The notes under the pieces were generated by a model. The model had not been told where the DNA came from. It was given only the letters and a program-made list of their open reading frames with translations, and ran no database searches. This document shows, in pieces, positions 33,084 through 43,900 of a DNA stretch of 64,000 nucleotides. The translations under genes were made by a program, and so were the position numbers. This DNA is from Ilumatobacter coccineus YM16-304. Its GTDB lineage: Bacteria > Actinomycetota > Acidimicrobiia > Acidimicrobiales > Ilumatobacteraceae. The stretch's first letter is position 1; every line of letters begins with the position of its first letter. Location of the stretch: the NCBI RefSeq assembly GCF_000348785.1, contig NC_020520.1, forward strand, positions 4,588,001 through 4,652,000, given 5' to 3'.

Positions 33084-36080
33084 ATGAACCCACCCGCCGG
33101 ATACACCTTGATTCCACGGTCGAAGTACGACGACTCCTGCAGGCGTTGTGGTTCGTTCATCCCGGCCGGATCGGCGATCTTCTGGTCCAGATCGACGCGA
33201 GAAGTGCTCGACACGCACTGTTCGCACCCGGCGACGACCAACCATGCGGAAGCAGTCGCTCCTGAAGGCGATCCAAACGCCGAGTGGCGACGACTGGTCT
33301 CCTATCTCAAACGCTGCGTCGCTCTGGAGGCGGCAGATGGGCTGGTCGACCGTTCCGACGCTCGATGGATATCGATGAAAATCGGCACCGAGACCCTCAT
33401 CAGCGGTGCCGACTCCGCACTCCAAGTGTCGAAGGAACTCCGGGAGATCTCAGAGAGCCTCCGACCCGGCGAGGTCCTTCAATACGGCTGGCCAACCGTC
33501 GTGGTCATCGACAAGAGCGGCGTCCAGCGTCTCGCCCCACTACTGGTCACCGAACTCGAGGCATCGGAAGCCGATGCTTCTGCGCTGCACGCTGCCGACG
33601 ATCCGTATCTCAATCCCTCACTTCTTTCGAGTAGTCGCTTCGATCCTGCTGATGTCGACGCTGTCGTCGCCGAGTTCGACGACGGGATACCCACCGATCA
33701 GCCAGACCTCCTCGCAGCGCTCCTTGACCGCACGGCCGAAGCCCTCGGGCTGCAGTCGTATGGGGTCAACCGCACTCGACTCGAAATGACCGTTCCGAAC
33801 GAGGAGGGGGTCCACAACGTCGCGGTGGTCATTCGAACGCAGAACTCGGCAATCACAAGGTCGCTGCTCCAAGAACTCACGGAACTCGAAGGCCGAACCG
33901 ATTGGCGTGCAACAGGCGCCGCCCACCTGTTCGAGGCATGGAGCGAGCCGGCACCGCGCGAGTACACGTCTGATCCTCCGTTACTCGCACCACTCGCGTT
34001 GAACGACTCGCAGGAAGCTCTCACTGCACGAACCGCCAGCGCTCCGATGACGGTGGCGACCGGTCCGCCAGGAACTGGCAAGAGCCAAATGGTGGTGGCA
34101 GCCGTCTCCAACTCTTGGGTTCGTAGCGAATCGACCCTGCTCGTCTCGACCAACAACGCCGCAGTGGACGTCGCCGTCGAACGCGCCGCCACGATCGCAC
34201 CGCCAATGATCATGCGAACAGGGAACAAGACGTTTCGAACGGGGCTCCCGACGCTCGTGTCGAACGCGATCGAGTACTCCCGGCGCCAACACGGCGACGA
34301 AGCCACGATTCGCCGAGACCTGGCCAGCGTCATCGCCCGTCGCACCGACGCTCTGGAAAGCTTCGCTCGGCTTCGAGAGCTCGACGTCTCCTTGATCGAT
34401 CGCATCGTGCAGATCGAGGGTGCATCGAGTTCGATCTGGGGTTCGACCGACGCTCCTCCTTCGGCCAGTCCAGACGTCATCGCACCGAGAGCCGAGAAGA
34501 TGTTTCGCATCCGGTTCTTCCGCCGCTATCGACACCGACGGTTTCTTCAATCCCTCAACACCCAGCCGGGTGCCACCGTCGACATCGTGGCACTGTGGGC
34601 ACGTCAGTCGATCGAGTTCGAGGCAGAGAGGGACGAACACGCCGAGATCTCAAGCCGTGTGGTCTCGGTGGATTTGGCCGCTCTCGACGCTGAATGGAAC
34701 GAGTTGAGCACCGCACTGGTTCGTTCGCGCATCGCAGCGAGTATCGACGCGAACGATTCGAAGATCTCGCGGTTGTGCACCGCTCCAGATGGCGGGCCTG
34801 GACTGGCGAACGCCATCGGCCAATCGCTCGATGGATTGAAATCATGGGCCTGCACCGCATTGGCGCTGAAACCGAACTTTCCGCTCAAGGCCGGCTTGTT
34901 CGACCACGTGATCGTTGACGAAGCAAGCCAGTGTTCACTCGCAACGATCTTGCCAGCCGCCTATCGGGCACGACGCCTGACGATGGTTGGAGACCCCAAC
35001 CAACTCAACCCCATCGTGAAGCTGAACGAGTCGTTGGGCCGAGACGTCGCCGAATCGAGTGGATTCGAACACAACGACCTCGTTCGGCGCGGCCTCGACC
35101 ACCTCCACGGGTCGGCCTTCGCCGCATATGCCGAGGCTGTCGGTCCTGACGACGTTCAACTCCTCGACGAGCACTTTCGGTGCCACCCATTGATTGCACG
35201 ATGGTTCAACTCCACGTTCTACGGAGGTCGCTTGACAGTGCTGACCGACCCGAGCCATTGGCCGACGGGCCAACGTGGGCTTCAGTGGATCGACACGTGC
35301 GGCACGGTCGAACGACCAAACCAAGGAAGCCTCATCAATCGATCTGAAGCTGAGCAGGTCGTGGAGCAACTCGACGAACTCCTCGATGGCTCATCCACGG
35401 TCGGCGTGGTGACCCCCTTCGCCGCCCAGGCGAGGCTGATCGAGAGTCTCGCCCACAAGCGGCTCGACCGCGAACGTCTCGCGGAAGCCGACTTCACCGT
35501 GGGAACCGCACATCGGTTCCAGGGCAGCGAACGCGACGTCGTCGTATTCTCCACAGTCATCGCACCGGGAGCTCCTCCGCGCAGCGCCCGCTGGGTCGAG
35601 CGGGAGCGCAATCTGCTGAATGTGGCTGCGAGTCGTGCACGCAGAGCCCTTGTCGTCTTCGGCCATCCAACTGCCGCAGACGAACACAACCCGACGCTCT
35701 CATCGTTGCGACGTGCAGCGATCGACGGGCCCCCAACGCAGGACGCGTCCTGGGCACTGCATAGCGAATCGGAGGCTCGCCTCTACGACGCGCTACATCA
35801 GGCCGGCCTCGCTCCTGCGGTCAAACCGTACGAAGAAGGTTTCGAACTCGATTTCGCCATTATCACTCCGTCGATCAAACTCAACATCGAGGTTGACGGA
35901 TCGCAGCATCGCGATAAACGCGGACGCCAACGACGCAGAGACATCGCACGCGACCGGATTCTCTCAGAGCTCGGCTGGACGGTTCTCCGATACTCCTCGT
36001 GGGAGTGCATGAAGACACCCGACGTTGTGGCGAATGACATCGCCCTCCACATCAGAACCGAGTCGTTGGGAAGATGGTAA
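33084..36080 (+). CDS. SF1 (Upf1-like) helicase fused to a C-terminal PD-(D/E)XK nuclease
   Basis: A 998-residue fusion. The N terminus has a cysteine pair (DDSCRRCGSFIPAG) and another Cys/His at DTHCSHP, possibly a small zinc-binding domain. Helicase motifs: ATGPPGTGKSQMVVAAV near residue 325, VIVDEASQCSLATILPA near 609, MVGDPNQLNPIV, VGTAHRFQGSERDVVVFS and NLLNVAASRARRALVVFGHP. The last 100 residues (EARLYDALHQAGL ... ELDFAII ... KLNIEVDGSQHRD ... LGWTVLRYSSWEC) match the DUF559/Vsr-like endonuclease fold with D...E-x-D. Similar helicase-nuclease fusions occur in defence islands. The gene stands alone between BREX-2 and a convergent helicase operon. Target and trigger are unknown. Confidence 0.88.
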   Translation: MNPPAGYTLIPRSKYDDSCRRCGSFIPAGSAIFWSRSTREVLDTHCSHPATTNHAEAVAPEGDPNAEWRRLVSYLKRCVALEAADGLVDRSDARWISMKIGTETLISGADSALQVSKELREISESLRPGEVLQYGWPTVVVIDKSGVQRLAPLLVTELEASEADASALHAADDPYLNPSLLSSSRFDPADVDAVVAEFDDGIPTDQPDLLAALLDRTAEALGLQSYGVNRTRLEMTVPNEEGVHNVAVVIRTQNSAITRSLLQELTELEGRTDWRATGAAHLFEAWSEPAPREYTSDPPLLAPLALNDSQEALTARTASAPMTVATGPPGTGKSQMVVAAVSNSWVRSESTLLVSTNNAAVDVAVERAATIAPPMIMRTGNKTFRTGLPTLVSNAIEYSRRQHGDEATIRRDLASVIARRTDALESFARLRELDVSLIDRIVQIEGASSSIWGSTDAPPSASPDVIAPRAEKMFRIRFFRRYRHRRFLQSLNTQPGATVDIVALWARQSIEFEAERDEHAEISSRVVSVDLAALDAEWNELSTALVRSRIAASIDANDSKISRLCTAPDGGPGLANAIGQSLDGLKSWACTALALKPNFPLKAGLFDHVIVDEASQCSLATILPAAYRARRLTMVGDPNQLNPIVKLNESLGRDVAESSGFEHNDLVRRGLDHLHGSAFAAYAEAVGPDDVQLLDEHFRCHPLIARWFNSTFYGGRLTVLTDPSHWPTGQRGLQWIDTCGTVERPNQGSLINRSEAEQVVEQLDELLDGSSTVGVVTPFAAQARLIESLAHKRLDRERLAEADFTVGTAHRFQGSERDVVVFSTVIAPGAPPRSARWVERERNLLNVAASRARRALVVFGHPTAADEHNPTLSSLRRAAIDGPPTQDASWALHSESEARLYDALHQAGLAPAVKPYEEGFELDFAIITPSIKLNIEVDGSQHRDKRGRQRRRDIARDRILSELGWTVLRYSSWECMKTPDVVANDIALHIRTESLGRW

Positions 36081-36191
36081 CGATGCGACCGAGTCCGGCG
36101 CTACGTCGGCACCCGTTCCTGAGCAGCCGGCGGAGAATGGCGCGTCCCTGCTGGGACATCAGCGAGTAGAAGCGAAGCTGCCGACCTGCCC

Positions 36192-39100
36192 CTAGTGAGA
36201 GATGCGGGGGCTCGCCGCGTCGGCGAACTGGCTCAACACGTCGATGGCAGCTTGCCGGACGAGGAGGTCGTGTTGGTGCTGATTCTGATAGCTCCGCAAG
36301 CATCCGTAGCAGGAGGTTTCAGCACCGCAGGTGCAACTCGAAGCCCGTTCGAGAGCGATTCTGACGAACTCCTCAAGGTTCTCACGAAGAAAGCGGGTGT
36401 GCCCGGCACCACCTGGCACGTCGTCAAAGATCACGCCAACAAGGTCACCGTGCGGGCCCACGGAGAGGCTGCCACCGATGTCACCGTTGGCGATACCGAG
36501 TGCTGGCGCTGCGCCAATGAGCGCGTGCAACGCACTGAGCGCCGCCTGCTCAGGCGTCCAGGGGAGCCCCGCGAACGGAAGGTGTAGCTCGATGACGTTC
36601 GTGATGAATCGATGCCCGAGATCGACCGGGCGCAGACTCCCTTCGCACTGCACATCGCCACTCCACGGCTTCGCGTGCTTCGGTGGTGGGCCACTTCTGC
36701 GCGTGCGACGCTGTTCGTTGGGATTCGTGGCGTAACCACACCAGCTGCAGTACGAGAAACCTCGTCCGGACTTCCCGCGATTGAACACTGTGATCCAACC
36801 ACGACGACTCGACCGCAATGCGAGGTCTCGTCCACCCACCGTTTCGATCTCGATCTCCGGAGGGGGACCGTCGAACTCAGCGAAGTGGGTCTCCAGATGC
36901 CCCTCGCGCGGCGGCCGGCTGTCGCCTGGCTTCTCGTCACAGAGATCGCCGACGAACCCGAACAGCGGAATGATGAATCGACCACGTTTCCCCCGTGCGA
37001 AATCTTCGCTCTTGCAGTGCTCGCAGGGTTCCTTGAACACCTCAGCGGGGTCTGTGCCAGCGATCGTGATCTGCGTTCTCAGCACGCCGCATCCATCGCA
37101 GATGCCCCATTCATAGAGCGGAAGATCTCGCCCTTGCACCTGCTTGATGCCTTTCGACTCCCAGAGGCGGTTCGATGCGACGACCTTCGCGCCAGGCGCA
37201 TAGTCGAGAATCCCCAAACGAAGATCTCGGCTCAGGTCGATCGCGCTCGAACTCGCAGACCGAGAAACGTCGAGTTCGACCACGTCGACCGGAAATCCGT
37301 ACTTCGGAAGAACTCCGCGCTGCGCCAGCTTGTTGAGAAGGAGCTGACGGTCGAGCGTGGTCCGTGTCCGCTTGAACGCCTGCGCGCGGCGATAGTTCTT
37401 CGCTTCCGACGCCTCAGCTTCGAGTTCGGTGAGTTCCTCGTGATCTCGACGAGCACCGCGAACGAGCAGAGCGAGCCAGCCTCCGAAGCCCTCGCTGTTC
37501 GGCTCATGGAGGCGCTCGACCCAGTCCCACGTACGAAGGCCGATCGACTCGGCCGCAAGAACTGGGACAAGGCGTTCGAGAGCGTCGCGAAGCGATTGCG
37601 GATGGCTGCGCAGCCATTCGCTGAATCCATCGGCCACCGAATCTGGATCGCCTTCGAGGAAATCGAACATGCTCTTCACGATCGATCCACCACGGTCGAC
37701 CCGGGCTCGGTCGTACTCCGCCCAGGCAACAGCGTGAACATGTCGGCGCACGATCGCCTCGTTGTCGGAGACGACGATGGGCGGGCTGATCACGCCATCG
37801 ACCATCTTCTCGGGGTTGTCGTAGTAGCTGCGATCGTGGTTCCGCCGCTGCGCGAATGTGACAACGAGCGCCGCGCTTCCGAGCCGTCGCCCGGCCCGAC
37901 CAGCACGCTGCACATAGTTCGCTGGGGACGGCGGAACGTTCTTCATCAGGACCGCCTGGACCTCTCCGACGTCGACGCCCAGCTCGAAGGTCGTCGAGCA
38001 GCTCAGAGCGTTCAGCTCCCCGCGCGTGAACTGCTCTTGCAGAATGGCCGCCTGGTCCGATGCGAGTTGCCCGGTGTGTTCCTCGATTGCCAACGGGAGA
38101 GGGCTCAGTCGTTGATATAGCGACGAGTAGTGGTTCACATCATGCGCAGTGTTTGGACTGAGCCTGCCGTTGCATCGGAACGTGGGGCAGACGTCGCTGA
38201 CCGACGTCCATGTGATCTGTTGACAGACCGAACAGGTGAATGCCACTGCACCGTCTTCGGCTGTCCTGAAGACGAACCGTTCGTGGTTGAGCACGAAGAC
38301 GGTGCCCCATTGTTTGTGGGTGGTCGGGAGTACGAGGTCGGCGAGCGGGCCGGCCGGTTCGGTGATGTCGTCCCAGATCGCTTCGAGCGCTGACAGCGGA
38401 TCGACATCAACGGATCGAGCCTTGAAGAGCTTTTCGAGATAGTCGAGTCGGCGATTTCTTCCGCGTCCTGGAGTCCAAGCGAGCACACCCGGTTCCGATT
38501 TCGAACCTCTCATCGCGGTCGTGGTGTTCCGAGGCCCGAACCGCGGGTCTTCCTTGACATCGACGTTGTCGGGGACCGAGACGGCTGCGCCGTGACGCAG
38601 ACTGTCGAGCAGCACTCGCGTCACTGCGAGCGCCTCCTCCTCGTTGAAGCCGGCCGCGGTGAGAACGCTCGGCGGGTCGAACGCTCGCGGGAGTTTTGGC
38701 GCAATTTCCGCTAGGCCGAGACCATCGAGACTCTGTCGTCGATCAGTGGACAGGATCTCGGCGAGAATCCAGCTCGACACGGTGGCGGCGTTCCCTCGCC
38801 CCGCTTCGTCATCGAGCAGGCCCGCTCGTTCCGCATCCCGTCGCAGTGGTTGGACGAGATCGTTGAACAAGAACGGCTCAGGATCCGCGCTCAGCCGCTG
38901 CCAGATCATGTGTCGCTCGACCGCCCGGTTGTAGGTGCGTCGGAGGTACGGAGCGAAGAAGGCGGCGTCCTGGCGACTGTCCGAGAACATCAGCAACTTG
39001 CGACCGGCCGCCGAAATCCGGCGGCCCTGCTCTGTGACGGGGGGAAGGCACTGGTACAGGCTGGTCGCGACGACCGCGACGGGTGCTTCAGAACCCGACA

Positions 39101-40928
39101 GGAACCGCTGGACGACGCCGGTCGGGGATTGGCGTTCGCAGGCGACGCAACGCTTGAGGACCTCACCCGCGCTGTCTTTGCCCGCCTGGGTGACGACGAC
39201 GAAGCGTGGCTCGTCGCAATCGCACCCTTTTCCATCGCCGAGGCGGCCGCAAGAAACACACAACGAACCGCTACGAGCACCGATGTCGCCACTGCTGGAC
39301 AAGGCCTCCTCGTCCTCGTCGAAGTCCATCTCGCTCAACGTGAGTTCGTCGATCAGAAGGTGTACGAGTTCACGTTGAAACGACGGAGCGGAGACGAACT
39401 GGTTCCCCTCGAGCGCTCCGACCAAGTAGTGCTGTCGACAATGCCGGCACACGCCGATCTCGAACATCTGCGAAGTTCGACCCACGCCGTCGCACGACGG
39501 ACATCGTTCGTGGCGGTCGAGGAGCAACCGGCTGGTGGTGGCGTCGTGGTCAGGGTGGAAACACGCAAACGATCCTTCCGAGGCTCGAAGCCACAAGTGA
39601 TAGCGCGCAGGGATCAGCGGCGCCGACGACTCGTCCTCCTTGGCGGCGATACACAAGTCAATGAGTTCGGTGGTGGCACGCTGGGGCGAGGCGAATCCGG
39701 TCAGCACACCCGCGAGTTCGTCGAGGTCGGCACTGCCGTTCTCGAGCGCTCGTTGCAACTCGACCACATGTGCTTCGCGATGAAGTAGTTCAAACAGTGC
39801 GCGGCTCACCGTGGCTGCGTGAGTCGTCCGTTCACACGACTCCGCGAGTCGGCTTGGAGCTTCGCCCTCGAGCCACGCTTGGTGCAAACGGCTCAACTGA
39901 CTCTCGGTCATCTCCCACGTGGCGTCACTGCGGCGTAGTGACTGCCGCTGGGGATGGACCACGTTCGCCGCGTCGAACTTCTCGTCGAACAACGCGTTTG
40001 CGAAGTTCGCAACATTGTCAGAATCGGCCACCCCGCGTCCCAGGGTTGCTGATGTTCCAAAGCACATAAGCGAACCTCGACGGCTTTCGTTGACTCGATC
40101 TCTGACCCTCCGGAGCAGCATGGAGATCTCTGCTCCCTTCGCGCCGTCGTAGACGTGCACCTCGTCGAGCACCAAGAACTTCCAGTGGCGCCCGGTCGGC
40201 CCGTCGAAGAGCGTGCTGTCCTGAGGCCGCAGGAGTAGGTACTCGAGCATCGCGAAGTTGGTGAGCAGCACATGCGGAGGTCGCGTCTGCATGGTCTCCC
40301 GGTCGATGAGTTCGCCCGGTATCGGGTCGGCGCCCACCTGCTGGCGGTGTCGCTCCAGCGCGTCACTGCGGCGGTGCTTGGTTTCTCCGGTGTACCGACC
40401 GAACGTGATGTCGGGGAATGGCGCGAACATCGACCGGATTCGCTTCATCTGGTCGTTCGCCAAGGCGTTCATGGGGTACAGCAGCAGCGCTCGAACGCCC
40501 GGTTTCGAGATCGTGCCGGCGGCCCGCTCTTCGAGCAAGTGATTCAGAATCGGAAGCAAATAGCACTCGGTCTTACCGCTGCCCGTGCCGGTCGCGATGA
40601 CGAGATTGTTGCCGGCACTCGACTGGCGGATGGCATTCTCCTGATGGGCATACAGCGCTCGCCTCGGCGGAAATGACTCCGGATCGAGCTGCAAGATCGC
40701 TGGGTTGAGTACCTGCTCGGCGACGAGGTCGGCAAGCGATGCGCCAGGGGTGTAAGGAGGCGTCGCTTGGACGATCGGACCTTTCCTCGTCCGACCAGGA
40801 AGCGAGAGCTGCGCCTCGAACTCCTGACGGAGTGACGTGTCGGCAGGAGCGAACGCTGTGGACAGGTAGGAGCGGTAGTCGGCGTCGATTCGCTCCGACG
40901 CCGCGAGCGGGTCAAGAATCTTCTTCAC
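36192..40928 (-). CDS. Large DEAD/DEAH helicase with DUF1998-like C terminus (Druantia DruE-like)
   Basis: A 1578-residue superfamily 2 helicase. Motif I is IATGTGSGKTECYLLPIL near residue 111, motif II LVLDEVHVYDGAKGAE near 253, motif III CFGTSATLGRG, motif V LSCSTTFELGVDVGEVQ and motif VI YVQRAGRAGRRLGS near 1060. Several CxxC pairs (for example RHCRQHY, CVSCGRLGDGKGC) suggest zinc modules in a long insertion between the helicase lobes. The C terminus (CTCGAETSCYGCLRSYQNQ) is the four-cysteine DUF1998/MrfA-type cluster. Such giant DUF1998 helicases are DruE (Druantia) or DrmA/B-like proteins. No methyltransferase or PLD gene is next to it, which disfavours DISARM. It is second in an operon with the 1212-residue protein; the gap is 10 bases. 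Confidence 0.85.
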   Translation of the reverse strand: MKKILDPLAASERIDADYRSYLSTAFAPADTSLRQEFEAQLSLPGRTRKGPIVQATPPYTPGASLADLVAEQVLNPAILQLDPESFPPRRALYAHQENAIRQSSAGNNLVIATGTGSGKTECYLLPILNHLLEERAAGTISKPGVRALLLYPMNALANDQMKRIRSMFAPFPDITFGRYTGETKHRRSDALERHRQQVGADPIPGELIDRETMQTRPPHVLLTNFAMLEYLLLRPQDSTLFDGPTGRHWKFLVLDEVHVYDGAKGAEISMLLRRVRDRVNESRRGSLMCFGTSATLGRGVADSDNVANFANALFDEKFDAANVVHPQRQSLRRSDATWEMTESQLSRLHQAWLEGEAPSRLAESCERTTHAATVSRALFELLHREAHVVELQRALENGSADLDELAGVLTGFASPQRATTELIDLCIAAKEDESSAPLIPARYHLWLRASEGSFACFHPDHDATTSRLLLDRHERCPSCDGVGRTSQMFEIGVCRHCRQHYLVGALEGNQFVSAPSFQRELVHLLIDELTLSEMDFDEDEEALSSSGDIGARSGSLCVSCGRLGDGKGCDCDEPRFVVVTQAGKDSAGEVLKRCVACERQSPTGVVQRFLSGSEAPVAVVATSLYQCLPPVTEQGRRISAAGRKLLMFSDSRQDAAFFAPYLRRTYNRAVERHMIWQRLSADPEPFLFNDLVQPLRRDAERAGLLDDEAGRGNAATVSSWILAEILSTDRRQSLDGLGLAEIAPKLPRAFDPPSVLTAAGFNEEEALAVTRVLLDSLRHGAAVSVPDNVDVKEDPRFGPRNTTTAMRGSKSEPGVLAWTPGRGRNRRLDYLEKLFKARSVDVDPLSALEAIWDDITEPAGPLADLVLPTTHKQWGTVFVLNHERFVFRTAEDGAVAFTCSVCQQITWTSVSDVCPTFRCNGRLSPNTAHDVNHYSSLYQRLSPLPLAIEEHTGQLASDQAAILQEQFTRGELNALSCSTTFELGVDVGEVQAVLMKNVPPSPANYVQRAGRAGRRLGSAALVVTFAQRRNHDRSYYDNPEKMVDGVISPPIVVSDNEAIVRRHVHAVAWAEYDRARVDRGGSIVKSMFDFLEGDPDSVADGFSEWLRSHPQSLRDALERLVPVLAAESIGLRTWDWVERLHEPNSEGFGGWLALLVRGARRDHEELTELEAEASEAKNYRRAQAFKRTRTTLDRQLLLNKLAQRGVLPKYGFPVDVVELDVSRSASSSAIDLSRDLRLGILDYAPGAKVVASNRLWESKGIKQVQGRDLPLYEWGICDGCGVLRTQITIAGTDPAEVFKEPCEHCKSEDFARGKRGRFIIPLFGFVGDLCDEKPGDSRPPREGHLETHFAEFDGPPPEIEIETVGGRDLALRSSRRGWITVFNRGKSGRGFSYCSWCGYATNPNEQRRTRRSGPPPKHAKPWSGDVQCEGSLRPVDLGHRFITNVIELHLPFAGLPWTPEQAALSALHALIGAAPALGIANGDIGGSLSVGPHGDLVGVIFDDVPGGAGHTRFLRENLEEFVRIALERASSCTCGAETSCYGCLRSYQNQHQHDLLVRQAAIDVLSQFADAASPRISH

Positions 40929-40938
40929 GTTGTGGTCC

Positions 40939-43900
40939 TCATCCTCTGGTGATCAGGTGTAGCGCGATCCCGACGATCGCTGCATTTCTCGCAGCCGCAG
41001 GATTCGCCCGAAGCGCAGCGAGCACCATGCGCCGGGCCTCCACGGCGAGAATGTCGTCTGCGAGCATTCGCTCCGTTGCGAGAGCGACGTTGATGAACGC
41101 CGTGTCGACGCCGTGCGACAGCAACCTCTCTCTCGCCACGCCGACGAGAGGATGGCTGTGAGGCGGGCCTGCGGCATACGTCCACGTCTGAGATGTGATC
41201 TCCAGGCCATCCGACTGCTGTAGGGCCCATGACACGAAGGTCCCCAGCGTGGAGGCCGTGGGCTCGAACGGGGCCGCCGCGGGCCACCCGACCGGCGCCC
41301 ACTCATGGGGAGTCCGTGGGGCGAGACAAACGTAGAGCAGGCGCCGGTCTCTCAACTCGTGGAGCCGGGCCTGAGAGACTCCGAGCCACGAGAAGAGGAA
41401 CAGAGACGGCGCTGTCGCGGCGGCAACGAGATTCATGATCGCAGGGTCTTCGATCCGATCGGCGAGGCGAACAAGCGCTGCCGCTGCTGCCTGCTCATCC
41501 TCGAAGAGCGCTTCGATCAGATCGTCGAACGCAGCACCCGCCGTGATCGAGTCGACGATTCGGTCGACAAGCTGGTCAGTCATCGCCGTCGCCAGTTCAC
41601 TCAGCGTCTCGACGCGTTGTGGCTTGCCTGCAGACCCCGGTCCAGAGCTGACGTCCAAGGCCAGATCCGAGCGCGGTCGCCGCGGCGCAGACAGGTCCCC
41701 GGTGACGAGCTCCGGAGTCAGACAGCCAGCGAGATCCGTGGGCAACTCGGCCACGTACATATCGTCATCCTGCGTCAGCTTGAGCACGGCAACTGCTCGA
41801 TTCCGTCGGAGAAGACGAACGCTCGGGGGCCGCACCGGACGGTCCGGGAGTAGTTGGATCATTCGTCCATCGATGTCAAGAACGCACTCATCCAAGCTTG
41901 CGAGCTCGTCGAGTTCCTCCTCGTCATCACCCGCGTCGGCGCTCTCCACCGCTGCGAGCGCCTCGGTGCTGGAATCGATCGCTTCGAGCGAGTTTCGGCG
42001 ACGTACAACCTCCGTCAGGAACGCACCCGCACCGATGACGACGACCTGGTCGATCTCGGCCGCCTGGGTAACAGCGGCAGCTGAAGTCTCGTCCCCCGCC
42101 GCGAGTCGCACACAGTGGTAGAGCACCGTCGCCGGAAACAACAACTCAGGTGCGTCCGAGGCCGTCGGGAGACACGCTTCGACCCAGCCCCTGTGTGCCC
42201 AGGATTGGGTCGCTGCAGAGGAGATCGTGTTGCCGACCAGCCACTCTCTGAGCACCCGAGCTTCGCGATCAGACATCCGCAGGATTCGACGGTGGTGACT
42301 CACGGCCCAGATGGCAAGGGACCGTCCAAGGTCACTCCTCTCCACGAAGTCACGCAGGCGAATACCGTTCATGTTCCAGGCCTGCCGAGCAGCTTCGTTC
42401 AGCTCTGTCCATTCAGCCGAGCCAGCATCGGTCGACACTTGATCGGGTTGCGACCGTGAGACTTCGCCGAGAGCTCGAAGAAACATCGAGAATCCGGCCG
42501 CACCCTCGACCAGGAACTCGACCGCCATGCTGTGGTCGCCGAGGCCAGCCTCGATCGCTGCTCGACGTCGCGCCTCCTGGCGTTCTCGGACCGGAGGCGC
42601 AGGTGCGAGCGGAAACTGTCTGGCTGCAACTGCAGCGGACGCTGGTCGATCACCACACTCGATGGCCGTCATGCGCTGACCGTCGAGATCGAGATCGAGT
42701 GTCACATACGAGGTGTGCTGATGCCGCAAGGTGTCTCGGAATACAGCGAGATCGACCGAGACGTTGTGGTGGACGTCATGAATGGCGCTCGTCTTTCGCG
42801 CTGGGGTCCGTTGCACTTCGTCGCCGTCGACGCTCAAGATCAGCGAAACCGTTGCAGGCGTATTCAGCCGCACAAGCAGCTCGATACGACCGGCCGTAAG
42901 ACTGTCGACATTCGTACGGATGAGTCCCGGTGCAAGTTCGAGTCGCCGATGAGCATCCGACCGAATACCCCACTGGACCCGGGGCACACGAGCCGACACG
43001 ACACCGAACTTCAAACCGTTGACTGACAACGGAACCATGCTCACCTCGCGCTGCACGGGGATGGTTCCGCTCTGGTCCAACACCCCCTCGTCGGCGGCGA
43101 TCTCGATGACCGACTCCTGATCCGGCCGCAAGAACTGCCGGTCGACGTCGACGATCAGGCCGGGAACGACAGTGACGTGTTCAACCAGGGTCTCCCCCGC
43201 CCCACGAACTTCTAGGCGACCGGAATGGGCACCCGCCGGAAACACGCTCGACATCGAGACGACGCCGTCGGCGCCCACCACCAGCGTGGCTCTGTTGATC
43301 GTTCCATCGTCGGCCGAATAGCGGACCTGGATCGCTTCGTTCGCTGAGTGAGGTGCCCTGATCGAGGGGTTGGACGCGAACACGTGGCGACCGTCAGCGC
43401 CGATGGCGTCGAGGACGACCTCGCCAGCCAGTTCCGGCGCCACCCGAACATTGACCTGTCGCCGCACGACCGGCTCGCCACCAGCTCGAGGGGCGACGAG
43501 GAGTTCTGTCACGCCGACGAGATCGATGCGCACGGCATGATGCTTGCTCCAGCTCCCGCTGAGCGGGACGCCCTCTTCAATCACACGGATTGGCTGGCCC
43601 GTGGGGTCACAGACGCCGAATCCGAGGGGCAGCAAGACAACGCAGTCGGTGGGGACAAGTTCGCCAACTTTCAGGGGGCGACCGTCCGCATGGAAGAACC
43701 AGGCGGGCGCCGGTTTCCAGAGCTCGAATCGCCGATCACGCGCCTCTGTCTCTGCCCGATCGGTCGGTGTCAGCTCGACGGGTTCAGTCCCCGATGTGCG
43801 TACCTCCTTGCCACCGATTCGAATGCGCCAATACGTATCGGGATCGTTGATCGTGATCTCGGGACCGAAGCCGGTCCAGTACTCGAACCACACTTCGGGC

